The notes under the pieces: generated by a model
Seen by the model: the letters and a program-made list of their open reading frames with translations, nothing else
The model's database searches: none
Told to the model about the DNA's origin: nothing
Source: Clostridium beijerinckii
GTDB taxonomy: Bacteria > Bacillota > Clostridia > Clostridiales > Clostridiaceae
Direction of reading: 5' to 3'
Length of the DNA: 64,000 nucleotides
Assembly: GCF_018223745.1 (NCBI RefSeq)
Contig: NZ_CP073653.1
Span: forward strand, 5,010,001-5,074,000
Shown: positions 28,307 through 38,907 of the stretch, one piece after another
Layout of the letters: every line of letters starts with the position of its first letter
How positions within the stretch are numbered: the first letter of the stretch is position 1
Translations under genes and position numbers: made by a program

Positions 28307-29488
28307 ATGTCATATGATTTTAACGAAGCAAAAGAACACGTTGTTAATAGCTATGGTCGTTTAGATCTTATACTCACTCACGGCGAAGGCGTTTATCTTT
28401 ATGACCAAGATGAAAATAAATATTTAGATTTTACAAGTGGAATTGGTGTCAGCAGCTTAGGATATGGACATGAAAAATGGGTTAAAGCTACTAGTAATCA
28501 ATTAAAAACACTTGCTCATACATCGAACATATTTCATACTGAACCAAGTTTAAAACTTGCTAAAGAATTAACTGAAAAAGCCAACATGAGTAAAGTCTTT
28601 TTTGCTAATTCTGGCGCTGAAGCTAATGAAGGATCAATTAAACTAGCTAGAAAATACAGTTACGACAAATATGGTGCTGGAAGAAGTAAAATTCTTACTC
28701 TAATTCAATCATTTCACGGTAGAACAATAACAACCCTAAAAGCAACTGGTCAAGAGAAATTTCATAAGTACTTCTACCCTTTTACAGAAGGTTTTGATTA
28801 TGTAAAAGCAAATGATATAGAAGACTTTAAAGCTAAGCTTACAGATGATGTTTGTGCCATAATGCTCGAAGCAATACAAGGTGAAGGTGGTGTTATCCCT
28901 CTTGATACAAAATTCGTTCAAGAAGTAGTAAAAGCGTGTAATGAGAAAGATGTTCTTGTAATATTTGACGAAGTTCAATGTGGTATAGGTAGAACAGGTA
29001 AAATGTTTGGGTATAATAATTTCAATGTAGAGGCTGATATAGTCTCTGTAGCAAAAGGCCTTGGTGCAGGACTTCCTATAGGCGGAATACTTTGTTCCTC
29101 TAAAGTTGCAGATGTATTCAAGCCTGGTGATCATGGCTCAACTTTCGGAGCAAATCCTGTTGTATGTTCTGGTGCTTTAGTTGTTCTTGAAGAGATTTGT
29201 AATGAACAATACTTTGAAAAAATATATAAAAGAGGATTATTTGTAAGAGAGCTAATAGATGAAGCTAAAAATCCTCAAATTGTAGATGTACGTGGTATGG
29301 GATTAATGATCGGAATAAAGGTGAAATGTGATCCCGCTCTAGTCCAAAAAGAGGCTATAAAAAAAGGATTATTAGTACTTACAGCCGGTAAAGATGTTGT
29401 TAGACTTCTCCCACCACTTACTATAACTGAGAAAGAATTAAAAGTTGGTATAGACATTATTCTTGAAATTTTATCTAGCCTTAAGTAA
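28307..29488 (+). CDS. argD: Acetylornithine aminotransferase
   Basis: 393-residue class III PLP aminotransferase that converts N-acetylglutamate semialdehyde to N-acetylornithine. The PLP Lys lies in SVAKGLGAGLPIGG, the Asp contacting the pyridine nitrogen in VIFDEVQCGIGRTG, and NSGAEANEGSIKLAR is the phosphate-binding region. AAAGGGGGC precedes the ATG. The context in argCJBDF distinguishes it from the related ornithine or GABA aminotransferases. Confidence 0.95.
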   Translation: MSYDFNEAKEHVVNSYGRLDLILTHGEGVYLYDQDENKYLDFTSGIGVSSLGYGHEKWVKATSNQLKTLAHTSNIFHTEPSLKLAKELTEKANMSKVFFANSGAEANEGSIKLARKYSYDKYGAGRSKILTLIQSFHGRTITTLKATGQEKFHKYFYPFTEGFDYVKANDIEDFKAKLTDDVCAIMLEAIQGEGGVIPLDTKFVQEVVKACNEKDVLVIFDEVQCGIGRTGKMFGYNNFNVEADIVSVAKGLGAGLPIGGILCSSKVADVFKPGDHGSTFGANPVVCSGALVVLEEICNEQYFEKIYKRGLFVRELIDEAKNPQIVDVRGMGLMIGIKVKCDPALVQKEAIKKGLLVLTAGKDVVRLLPPLTITEKELKVGIDIILEILSSLK

Positions 29489-29583
29489 ATTTTACTTTGG
29501 TATGAATATAATCTTTATCGTATCTTTTGGATTTTCTCCCTAACTGCTTATTTTTCACTTTCTTATTGTTTGGAGGCATATAT

Positions 29584-30504
29584 ATGAAAAAAGACTTACT
29601 AAAAATGGATGATCTTTCTAAAGAGGAAATTCTGGATATTTTAAATTTAGCAGATCAGTTAAAATACGAACAAAAACATGGCATAGAACATCATCATCTT
29701 AAAGGTAAAAGTTTAGGAATGATTTTTGAAAAATCATCTACTAGGACCAGAGTTTCCTTTGAAACCGGCATGTATCAATTAGGTGGAAATTCACTTTTTT
29801 TGACTGATAGAGACATGCAAATTGGTCGTGGTGAGCCAATTGAAGACACTGCTAGAGTTCTTTCTAGATTTATACAAGGCATAATGATTAGAACTTTCTC
29901 ACAAGATGAGGTTGAAAAATTAGCTAAATATGCATCAATTCCGGTTATAAATGGATTAACAGATGAAGAACATCCTTGTCAGGTACTAGCTGATTTAATG
30001 ACGATAAGGGAAAATAAGAATATATTAGAAGGTCTAAAAGTTGCTTTTATTGGCGATGGTAACAACATGGCCAATTCTCTAATGATTGGCTGCCTAAAAG
30101 TCGGCATGAATTTTGCAGTTGCATCTCCTGAGAATTATACGGCATCTAAGAAATACCTTAATAGAGCTAAAGAGATCGCAGAAAAAGAAGGCGTTACTTT
30201 TACAATTACTACATCTCCACTTGAAGCAGCTAAAGATGCTGATGTTATAATTACTGATGTTTGGGCTAGTATGGGCAGAGAAGGTGAGGCTAATGAGAGG
30301 ATTAAAGCCTTTGAAGGATTCCAAGTTAATAAAGAATTAATGACTATTGCTGATAAAAATGCTATGGTGCTTCATTGTCTTCCTGCTCATAGAGGAGAAG
30401 AAATTTCAGCTGAAATTTTAGAAGAACATGCTGATTCAATTTTCGATGAATCTGAAAATAGATTACATGCCCAAAAAGCTGTCCTTGTTAAATTAATGAA
30501 ATAA
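29584..30504 (+). CDS. argF: Ornithine carbamoyltransferase
   Basis: 306 residues from the ATG at 29584, after GGAGG. A longer frame from 29527 encodes a hydrophobic stretch over the ribosome site and is unlikely. The carbamoyl-phosphate site is KSSTRTRVSFE, the ornithine loop is VLHCLPAHRGEE, and DEEHPCQVLADL is conserved. It makes citrulline for ArgG, closing the route inside one cluster. The carbamoyl-phosphate synthase genes are elsewhere. Confidence 0.96.
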   Translation: MKKDLLKMDDLSKEEILDILNLADQLKYEQKHGIEHHHLKGKSLGMIFEKSSTRTRVSFETGMYQLGGNSLFLTDRDMQIGRGEPIEDTARVLSRFIQGIMIRTFSQDEVEKLAKYASIPVINGLTDEEHPCQVLADLMTIRENKNILEGLKVAFIGDGNNMANSLMIGCLKVGMNFAVASPENYTASKKYLNRAKEIAEKEGVTFTITTSPLEAAKDADVIITDVWASMGREGEANERIKAFEGFQVNKELMTIADKNAMVLHCLPAHRGEEISAEILEEHADSIFDESENRLHAQKAVLVKLMK

Positions 30505-30578
30505 TAAAATTCTAGTTAATAGAAAAATGATATACTTGTTTACTTCGATTGCTAAAAAAATTGCAAAGAATTTCTATC

Positions 30579-30643
30579 ATTTCAAGATAAAAAATTTTTC
30601 AATTCACATACGTTCAAACAGTAAAAGTTTTTTATCTTGAAAT
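30579..30643. repeat. Hairpin after argF
   Basis: ATTTCAAGATAAAAAA (30579-30594) pairs with TTTTTTATCTTGAAAT (30628-30643) around a 33-nt loop. It is the best candidate for the end of the arginine transcript, although no immediate T run follows. The remaining sequence to 30845 is AT-rich and featureless. Confidence 0.55.
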
Positions 30644-30845
30644 AATGAAACTCTAATAATTTTTTTCTGATGCACTCTGCGCAAACAACTATATCATTTT
30701 TTTATATTTACACATAATTTAAATATTTATTTTATAAATTATTATTAATTTTACAGGCGTGATGATAAGATATAATTATATGAATAATTGATTTTTAATT
30801 TAACTAATGATAATTTACTCAACATATATTTTTAGAGGAGATAAT

Positions 30846-31946
30846 ATGGATATGGATTTAAAAGAAAAAGTAAAAAAACTTCCTTCTTCACCTGGTGTAT
30901 ATCTTATGAAGGATTCACTGAATAACGTTATTTATGTTGGTAAGTCAAAGAACTTAAAAAGTAGAGTTGGATCATATTTTATAAATTCTAAATCTCATTC
31001 TCCTAAAATTCTTAAGTTAGTTCAAAATCTCAAGGATTTTGAGTATAAAATTACTGATACTGAATTTGAGGCTTTTTTGCTTGAATGCAAATTAATAAAG
31101 AAAATTAAGCCTGCTTATAATAGGCTAATGAAAAATTCTAAGTCATATTCTTACATAAAAATAGTTCTTAACGAAAAATATCCAAATATTGAAATATCTC
31201 ATGAATCAAATGAAACGGATGGAAACATTTATTTTGGTCCATATTCAAGAAAAAACATTGTTGAAAAAGGACTTTATGGTATTAAAGAATACTGCAAAAT
31301 ACAATGCAGTATTAATCAGCGAAAAACTTCATCCTGTTTTAACTACTCTCTAGGATTATGTATTGGAATGTGTTTAGATACTACACCACGAGAAGAGTAT
31401 CTTAATATATTAAATAAAATAATAAATCTTCTTAATGGTAATGATAAAATCATTCTCCAGGAAATGGAACATATAATGAATAGCGCTTCTGAAAAATTTG
31501 ATTTTGAAACTGCCGCTAAATATAGGGATTACATAAGCTCAGTAAATTATTTGCTAGAGAAAATTAAAATTATCAAATTTACTAAAAAAAATAGAAATAT
31601 TGCTTTGCTTGAATATTTAGATAATGACATAGTTAAATTTTTTCTTATTAGAGGAAATAAGATACTCTTTAGTGAAAAATATATTTTAAAAAACTTTGAT
31701 TTAGAAGCATTGAAAGGTATTCTTAAAGATAATATTTTATTTTACTTTAACAATGAAGATGTTCCAATGGAAATTGGAAAAGAAGAAATCGATGAATCTC
31801 AAATAATCTACACATATTTAAAAAATAACTCTAATAGCTGCAAACATATTATAATTCCAGAAGAATGGTTAAGCGTTTCAAATAATGATATAAACATACA
31901 TAATATCCTTAACAAATTGTTACCTAGTATAAAAAATGATACCTAA
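30846..31946 (+). CDS. UvrC/Cho-like half nuclease (GIY-YIG + 4-Cys + UVR, no RNase H-like half)
   Basis: 366 residues from the ATG at 30846, after AGGAGA; an upstream ATG has no ribosome site. The GIY-YIG nuclease core has GVY at 17-19, YVG at 30-32, Arg40 and the EFEAFLLE metal-ligand helix. Four cysteines at 154, 164, 172 and 176 match the UvrC Fe-S spacing (x9, x7, x3). A UVR motif (FDFETAAKYRDYI) sits near 218-230. UvrC proteins of 600 residues carry a second nuclease and HhH domains; these are absent, as in Cho. It probably makes the 3' incision at damaged DNA with UvrB. Confidence 0.85.
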   Translation: MDMDLKEKVKKLPSSPGVYLMKDSLNNVIYVGKSKNLKSRVGSYFINSKSHSPKILKLVQNLKDFEYKITDTEFEAFLLECKLIKKIKPAYNRLMKNSKSYSYIKIVLNEKYPNIEISHESNETDGNIYFGPYSRKNIVEKGLYGIKEYCKIQCSINQRKTSSCFNYSLGLCIGMCLDTTPREEYLNILNKIINLLNGNDKIILQEMEHIMNSASEKFDFETAAKYRDYISSVNYLLEKIKIIKFTKKNRNIALLEYLDNDIVKFFLIRGNKILFSEKYILKNFDLEALKGILKDNILFYFNNEDVPMEIGKEEIDESQIIYTYLKNNSNSCKHIIIPEEWLSVSNNDINIHNILNKLLPSIKNDT

Positions 31947-31959
31947 TAATAAAATTGTG

Positions 31960-31987
31960 CCTACTTGTTCGTAATTGTACAAGTAGG
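31960..31987 (+). terminator. Hairpin after the UvrC-like gene
   Basis: CCTACTTGT (31960-31968) pairs with ACAAGTAGG (31979-31987). TATAATTATTATACT follows, which is weakly T-rich. A second inverted repeat (AATTATTATACT with AGTATAATAATT, about 31990-32034) lies before the broken nitroreductase and may be an operator. Confidence 0.55.
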
Positions 31988-32049
31988 TATAATTATTATA
32001 CTAAGTTCATTTAACTAAGTATAATAATTTATAAAAGGAGATTTTAACT

Positions 32050-32295
32050 ATGGAATTAATGAAAGTAATCGCAATGCGTAAATCTACTAGAAGCTATAAA
32101 TCTGAGTAAATCAGTGATGAATCTTTAAATACTATTATTAATGCTGGCTGTGCAGCACCAGTAGGGATGGGTGCATATAACTCAGTTCATCTAACTGTTA
32201 TTCAAAATTCCGACTTATTAGATAAAATTACAGCAGTTACTGCAAAAGTATTTGGAAATCCAAACATAAACTTCAATCCAATAGTGAATTATTAA
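32050..32295 (+). pseudogene. Nitroreductase-family gene, nonsense and C-terminally truncated
   Basis: The frame reads MELMKVIAMRKSTRSYKSE, a stop, then ISDESLNTIINAGCAAPVG and MGAYNSVHLTVIQNSDLLDK. This is the N-terminal FMN-binding portion of a nitroreductase. TAA at 32107-32109 stands where CAA (Gln) is expected. The match ends after about 80 codons, where the family continues for another 90 or so. A good ribosome site (AAAGGAG) survives. The adjacent flavodoxin-like reductase gene is intact. Confidence 0.85.
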
Positions 32296-32338
32296 AAATT
32301 TTATATAAATTTGTTCGATTAAATAGTGAGGTGTGAAA

Positions 32339-32965
32339 ATGAAAGTATTACTTATTAATGGTAGTCCAAAAGCTAAAGGATGTACCTATACCGCTTTATG
32401 TGAAGTAGCCGGTGAATTAGAAAAAGAAAATATTGAAACAGAAATCTTTCAAATAGGAAATAAACCTATTAGTGGCTGTATTGGTTGTGGTGGCTGCTAT
32501 AAAAGTGGTGAAGGTAAATGCGTATTTAGTGATGATATCGTAAATATCGCTTTAGAGAAGGCAAAAGAAGCTGATGGATTTATATTCGGTTCACCTGTTC
32601 ATTACGCTGCTCCTTCAGGTTCAATTACATCTTTTTTAGACCGATTCTTTTATGCTGGAAATTGCTTTGCACATAAACCTGGTGCTGCAGTTGTAAGCTG
32701 CCGTAGGGGCGGAGCTGCTTCAGCTTTTGATCAATTAAATAAATATTTTACTATTTCAAATATGCCGGTTGTTTCATCTCAGTATTGGAATATGGTTCAC
32801 GGTAATACTCCTGAAGAAGTTAAACAAGATTTAGAAGGAATGCAGACAATGAGAATGCTTGGCAAAAATATGGCATGGCTTCTAAAGTCCATAGATGCTG
32901 GTAAAAAAGCAGGTATTTCATTGCCTGAAAGTGAACCTAGAGTTGCAACTAATTTTATTAGATAG
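32339..32965 (+). CDS. Flavodoxin-like NADPH-dependent FMN reductase / iron-sulfur flavoprotein family
   Basis: 208 residues. LLINGSPKAKGCTYTAL is the FMN-phosphate loop, and GSPVHYAAPSG is the isoalloxazine loop. GCIGCGGCYKSGEGKC has the compact cysteine motif of the clostridial iron-sulfur flavoproteins, so an Fe-S cluster is plausible. I use the ATG at 32339, five bases after GAGGTG, rather than the GTG at 32333 inside the ribosome site. It probably reduces quinones or other small acceptors; the substrate is not readable. Confidence 0.85.
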   Translation: MKVLLINGSPKAKGCTYTALCEVAGELEKENIETEIFQIGNKPISGCIGCGGCYKSGEGKCVFSDDIVNIALEKAKEADGFIFGSPVHYAAPSGSITSFLDRFFYAGNCFAHKPGAAVVSCRRGGAASAFDQLNKYFTISNMPVVSSQYWNMVHGNTPEEVKQDLEGMQTMRMLGKNMAWLLKSIDAGKKAGISLPESEPRVATNFIR

Positions 32966-32981
32966 CTCTATTTTAGAAAAA

Positions 32982-33023
32982 GGATTTAATAAAAGATGTA
33001 TTTTCTTAACTTTTATTAAATCC
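32982..33023 (+). terminator. Terminator after the flavoprotein gene
   Basis: A perfect 14-bp stem GGATTTAATAAAAG/CTTTTATTAAATCC with a 14-nt loop is followed by CTCTTAC. It can serve only weakly as a T tract. The remainder to 33175 shows nothing. Confidence 0.65.
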
Positions 33024-33175
33024 CTCTTACACTTATCAATTAATTAAATATATATTACAATTAAACTTCTGTACTCTAGTTTTAATTTATCGCTTCCTTA
33101 TTAAAGTTTTAAATCTAAACTTACTAATTCAACATATAACTTCTTTAGCTATACTATACTACCTTAATGGCTGTC

Positions 33176-34549
<1,374 letters not shown>

Positions 34550-34612
34550 TTACACTCTCCTCTTATCTTTATACAAAGCATTTAAGGCTTTAATCACATT
34601 TTATATTTATTA

Positions 34613-34665
34613 AATCTAACTTTCATCACCTGTCTATACAACATTTTTTTTGATTATGCTATAAT
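34613..34665. promoter_or_regulatory. Divergent promoters with shared TGTCTATACA operator
   Basis: Minus strand: TTGTAT (34636-34641), 17 bases, TAGATT (34613-34618), for the GH1 gene. Plus strand: extended TGCTATAAT, with -10 at 34660-34665, for the regulator. The near-palindrome TGTCTATACA (34631-34640) overlaps both -35 regions. It resembles operators of UTRA-type GntR sugar repressors (TGTATAGACA type). Confidence 0.6.
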
Positions 34666-34704
34666 ATATTTAAATAATTTTTATCTATTACGAGGTGAGT
34701 AAAT

Positions 34705-35394
34705 TTGAAAAGTGATTATATTATTAACGACTTTATTGAAAAAATTACTTCTGGAAAGCTCTTAGTATCATCTCGTATTCCATCTGAAACTCAGCTAGCA
34801 ATCAAATATCAATGTAATAGACATACTATAAGAAAAGCAATAGCTCATTTAATTGAAAGGTCATATTTGATTAAATCAATTGATGGCTCAACTTATGTTA
34901 ATGATGTTAATCATTATAATAACAGCATTCTTTTTTTATCCTCTCTTTCTGATTACTACAATTCGGATAATATAAAATCAAATGTTAATGAATTTAAACT
35001 TATTGATTCATCTGAGGAACTTAGCAAATTATTGCAGGTAGAAGTAAATTCTCATGTTTGGCTTATAAAAAGAGTTCGTTATATAGAGTCCCATCCTATT
35101 CATACAGAAGAGATTTACATGCCATACTCCCTATTTCCAAACCTTAAGACAGAAGATTGTGAATCTAGTTTACTTTCGTATATTGAGTCCCAATATGATT
35201 ATAAAATTAGTCACGGTATTAGAACTGTGAGCCCTACAAAATTAAATGAATATGAGAGTAATTTATTAGATTTACCCAATGAGTCTGTTGTAATGCAGAT
35301 TGAAAATATAGGGTATTTGACTAATAGTAGAATATATGAATATTCTATAAGTAAATCTAGAGAAAGTAAGTTTCAATATTATTGTAGGCGATAA
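34705..35394 (+). CDS. GntR-family regulator with UTRA effector domain
   Basis: 229 residues starting at TTG after GAGGTG. The winged-helix domain is SSRIPSETQLAIKYQCNRHTIRKAIAHLIE (about 22-55), and the UTRA sugar-phosphate-binding domain covers 85-225, with VWLIKRVRYIESHPIHTEEIYMP. Regulators of this type (TreR, BglR, NagR) release DNA on binding a phosphosugar. Here the likely targets are the divergent GH1 gene and itself. The inducer is probably a 6-phospho-beta-glucoside, inferred from the neighbour. Confidence 0.9.
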   Translation: MKSDYIINDFIEKITSGKLLVSSRIPSETQLAIKYQCNRHTIRKAIAHLIERSYLIKSIDGSTYVNDVNHYNNSILFLSSLSDYYNSDNIKSNVNEFKLIDSSEELSKLLQVEVNSHVWLIKRVRYIESHPIHTEEIYMPYSLFPNLKTEDCESSLLSYIESQYDYKISHGIRTVSPTKLNEYESNLLDLPNESVVMQIENIGYLTNSRIYEYSISKSRESKFQYYCRR

Positions 35395-35440
35395 AACTAA
35401 TATTGTATAAATTCGTATTATTAAAAAATTTAGAATAAAA

Positions 35441-35486
35441 ATATCCTTCAAATACTTAATCCCAAAGTTAAGCATTTAAAGGATAT
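35441..35486. terminator. Bidirectional terminator between gntR-like gene and permease
   Basis: ATATCCTT/AAGGATAT stem with further pairing of AAATACTTAA/TTAAGCATTT around CCCAAAG. T-rich sequence flanks both sides. The two genes converge here. Confidence 0.7.
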
Positions 35487-35620
35487 CTTTATTTTATTTA
35501 CTATATATGTTCTAAAAATCTAATTTACTAATATTTATCTTAGACTATCAGATACCATCTCAAATAATTTTGTAAAGAATGAATTATATTATTTAGAAAT
35601 TATATTTTTTTCATTTTAAT

Positions 35621-37096
35621 CTATTTCTTACTGCATTTTTTACATTGGCTTTTTTGATTATTATTTCGCTTTGATTCGTTGTCATCTGCAACTTCTTCTG
35701 AAAATTCTGTCATCAGTTTTGAACGGTTCATTTTATTGCTAACTCTTGCATAGCTATTTTTATTCTTTTCAGTGTTCCTAAAATATTTCATTATCATATA
35801 AATTGATGAAAATAGAGCTATCATTATCAGTCCTACTATAAGTCCTGGTGCTTGATCAGATATAAGAGGCATACTAAAAATAACAACAATCATACTTATT
35901 AGTCCAATCCAAGATGTATACGGAAATCCAGGCATTTGACATTTCCCATCTGGAGGACATCCATTTCTTTTACGGAATCTTATGTGCGTCGCCATAATTA
36001 CTGCGTAAGTAAAAAGTAGAGAGAATCCACTTGCTGTTACTAGAAACAGATATATTCTAGGAAATAACAACCCAAATCCTAATCCTAAAAGCATTGAAAT
36101 TCCAGAAAATACTATAGCTTTGTAAGGAATATCACCTTTATCTTTCAAAAACTTAGGAGCATCACCTTCATCTGCAAGTGATCTTAGCATTCTTGCAATC
36201 CCAAACATAGAAGCGAGAGATGCAGAAAGTATAGCTGTAATAAGTACTAAATTAATTACATTTCCAGCCCATGTAATTCCCAATCTATCAAGAGCCGCAA
36301 CCATTGGACTTATATTTTCGCTTAAATCTGCTGTAGGAATTAACGGAAGTAATGCTATAAGGGAAATTATATAGAGTGATATAAGACTTACAACTGTATA
36401 ATTAATTGCTTTTGGTATTGTTTTTATTGGATCATCAGCTTCTGAAGCCGCTAAACCTATTATTTCAAAACCAGCATAAGCAAATACTACTATAAGCATT
36501 CCTCCTGCAATACCTCCTATGCCACTTGACATAAAAGGCTCTCTCATAAGCTCTCCTGCCCCTACCGCTGTTCTTCCTGGAATTATTCCAGTAACAAGTA
36601 GAAAAGATATAATTATAAATGAAATTATTGCCAAAAGCTTTATAGCTGAAAGACCACTAGTGAGCTTACTTAATTTATCAGCCCCTAAAAGATTAAGCAA
36701 AGTTACACCAACAATAATTATAGTTCCTCCTATAGCTATTGATATATTCGGAATCCATTCATTCAATAAAATTGATACAGCGGTAGCCTCACTAGACATT
36801 GAAAGTACCATACCAATCCAGTAAACCCAGCCAACAACAAATCCTGTTCCAGGACCAAACGCTTCTGATGCAAAAGTCCTAAAAGATCCTGAATGTGGAT
36901 TTGCAACAGTCATTTCAGATAAAGCATAAAGTATAAAGTATACTAAAATTCCTCCTAATATATAGGATATCAAAACAGATGGTCCTGCCGCATTAATAGC
37001 CACCGCTGAGCCAAGAAAAAACGATCCTCCTATTATGCTTCCCAAAGCCATCATTGCGAGCTGCCAAGCAGATAATCCTTTGTTTTTTTTCTTCAT
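35621..37096 (-). CDS. APC-family amino acid permease
   Basis: 491 residues with about 12 membrane helices. It starts MKKKNKGLSAWQLAMMALGS at the ATG at 37096, behind GGAGGAG; a longer frame from 37135 lacks a site. The conserved helix-1 GSIIGGSFFLGSA and helix-6 FAYAGFEIIGLAASEADDP mark an amino acid/polyamine/organocation permease. The 45-residue hydrophilic tail ends QCKKCSKK and is unusual for the family. The substrate cannot be assigned. It is monocistronic. Confidence 0.9.
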   Translation of the reverse strand: MKKKNKGLSAWQLAMMALGSIIGGSFFLGSAVAINAAGPSVLISYILGGILVYFILYALSEMTVANPHSGSFRTFASEAFGPGTGFVVGWVYWIGMVLSMSSEATAVSILLNEWIPNISIAIGGTIIIVGVTLLNLLGADKLSKLTSGLSAIKLLAIISFIIISFLLVTGIIPGRTAVGAGELMREPFMSSGIGGIAGGMLIVVFAYAGFEIIGLAASEADDPIKTIPKAINYTVVSLISLYIISLIALLPLIPTADLSENISPMVAALDRLGITWAGNVINLVLITAILSASLASMFGIARMLRSLADEGDAPKFLKDKGDIPYKAIVFSGISMLLGLGFGLLFPRIYLFLVTASGFSLLFTYAVIMATHIRFRKRNGCPPDGKCQMPGFPYTSWIGLISMIVVIFSMPLISDQAPGLIVGLIMIALFSSIYMIMKYFRNTEKNKNSYARVSNKMNRSKLMTEFSEEVADDNESKRNNNQKSQCKKCSKK

Positions 37097-37299
37097 AAAT
37101 ATTCTCCTCCGTACTAAAACACCTAAGAAAAGCAAATAAAAGTATTTGCAAATTTCTTAACGATGTACTAAATAACTTCTAGAATATTATTCCTCAAAAT
37201 TCATATAACATGTACTTTATCTAAATATAAAATTTTATATCTATTATTTTATTTAAAATAAGTTTTAAATATGTAAATTAAATCCATCTAAGAATAAAA

Positions 37300-37338
37300 G
37301 ATAAAAGTTAATGCTGGTAACTAGCACTAACTTTTATC
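37300..37338 (-). terminator. Terminator after the MFS gene
   Basis: GATAAAAGTTAATGCT (37300-37315) pairs with AGCACTAACTTTTATC (37323-37338) with one mismatch. TTTTATTCTT follows on the minus strand. Confidence 0.8.
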
Positions 37339-37375
37339 TCATCCAAAATTAAATATAAAACTTAATTATTTAATT

Positions 37376-38695
37376 CTAATTATTTTCTTCTATTTTTCCT
37401 ACTATAAATATATATGATAATGCTCCTATTAAAGCTAAAATACCTATCAAAGCTATTGCTGGAGTAAAGTTACCTCCTGATACAATAATGCCTATTACAA
37501 TTGGAATAACTATTGATGATAAAGCTCCAGTGCAGTTAAATACACCACCAGCTAATCCAACTAAATTTTTAGGTGCCAATAATGATACAAATATCCAAGT
37601 AATAGTTGCTAATCCATTACCGAAAAATGCTATAGCCATGAACATTACTATTAATGGAGTGCTATCAACAAAATTTGCTCCAATTATAGTTGTTGTTAAT
37701 AATAATCCAATAATTATTGGAGTTTTTCTTGCTACTCCCATAGAAACTCCTTTTTTTATGAGCTTATCTGATACAAAACCTGAAACTAAAACACCACAAA
37801 ATGCAGCCAAATATGGTACTGATGAAACAAAACCTGACTTTATAAAACTTAGATGTCTATATTCTACAAGGTATGTTGGAAACCAAGTTAAGAAAAACCA
37901 AAATGTTGATGATATAGTGAATTGACCAATATATATTCCTATAAGCTTACGGTTAGAGAACATCATCTTTAAATCGCTAAACTTGAACTGAGCTTTCTCC
38001 TTGGTAGTGGAATTATCTACATCCTCATCTTCTACTATACCTCCACCTTCTTTGATATAATTTAGCTCAGCATTATTTATACGTTTACTTTTACTTGGGT
38101 CTCTATATAATGCATACCAAACAATTGACCATGCTATCCCTACAAGTCCTGTAAGTATAAATAAGAATTTCCAACCAAACTTATCCTCTAATATAAATAG
38201 TAATGGGCTCACAAATGCTAATCCAACAAATTGAGCTGAAGAGTATATTGCAATAGCAGATGCTCTTTCATTTGTTGGAAACCAACTTGATGCCACCTTA
38301 TTACTTGCTGGCATCACTGGGGCTTCAAAACATCCTATTGATAAACGTAAACCTAAAAGTGATCCAAATCCACCTACAATACTTTGTAATAATGTAGCTA
38401 ATGACCATATAAATAAACTACATGCATATACAGCACGAGGCTTAAATCTATCAACTAAGTATCCGCTAGGTATTTGCAATGCAGCATATACCCATCCAAA
38501 CGCTGAAAATATTAATCCCATTTGAACAGTTGATAATTTCAAATCTTTAGACATATGAGATGCTGCTACAGATATATTTGAACGATCCATGTAATTTATT
38601 ACTATATTTATAAATATTAGAGCTAATACTAAATATCTTACTCTAGTTGGCTTCTCTTCAGTCAAATTAGTCTTATAATTATTATTTATATTCAT
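37376..38695 (-). CDS. MFS transporter, anion:cation symporter (sugar-acid) family
   Basis: 439 residues, 12 membrane helices. INYMDRSNISVAASHM in helix 1 and FEAPVMPASNKVASSWFPTNERASA after helix 4 are signatures of the ACS family, which includes hexuronate and galactonate transporters (ExuT, DgoT). Hence the substrate is probably a carboxylated sugar. It lies 212 bases after the large FAD-oxidoreductase gene on the same strand and near an AraC regulator, so all three may serve one catabolic task. Confidence 0.88.
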   Translation of the reverse strand: MNINNNYKTNLTEEKPTRVRYLVLALIFINIVINYMDRSNISVAASHMSKDLKLSTVQMGLIFSAFGWVYAALQIPSGYLVDRFKPRAVYACSLFIWSLATLLQSIVGGFGSLLGLRLSIGCFEAPVMPASNKVASSWFPTNERASAIAIYSSAQFVGLAFVSPLLFILEDKFGWKFLFILTGLVGIAWSIVWYALYRDPSKSKRINNAELNYIKEGGGIVEDEDVDNSTTKEKAQFKFSDLKMMFSNRKLIGIYIGQFTISSTFWFFLTWFPTYLVEYRHLSFIKSGFVSSVPYLAAFCGVLVSGFVSDKLIKKGVSMGVARKTPIIIGLLLTTTIIGANFVDSTPLIVMFMAIAFFGNGLATITWIFVSLLAPKNLVGLAGGVFNCTGALSSIVIPIVIGIIVSGGNFTPAIALIGILALIGALSYIFIVGKIEENN

Positions 38696-38907
38696 ATTGT
38701 TTATTCCTTCCTATCTTTAAATAAATTATTCTCTATTTAGACGAATTGAAGAAAATAGCGGTTTCAAAATATTATGATTATTTTTAATCATAATACATAG
38801 TAGCTTGTGCTTACATCTGTTATGATAATTTTCTGAAACAGTATAGCGGAAAATAACCTTGTAAGATTGACTTGCTATTTTCTAATTGCGCCTTCTTGAA
38901 GCATATC
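38696..38907 (-). other. Intergenic region with several inverted repeats
   Basis: ATTATGAT/ATCATAAT around 38772-38796, TTTCA/TGAAA further out, and ATAGCGG repeated at about 38755 and 38842, with GAAAATAGC against GCTATTTTC. They could be operators or a weak terminator between the two genes. I cannot assign them. Confidence 0.4.

Noticed and set aside
38696-38907. Structured riboswitch between the MFS and FAD oxidoreductase genes
   Set aside because: Only short inverted repeats are present. No known aptamer consensus and no terminator could be matched.
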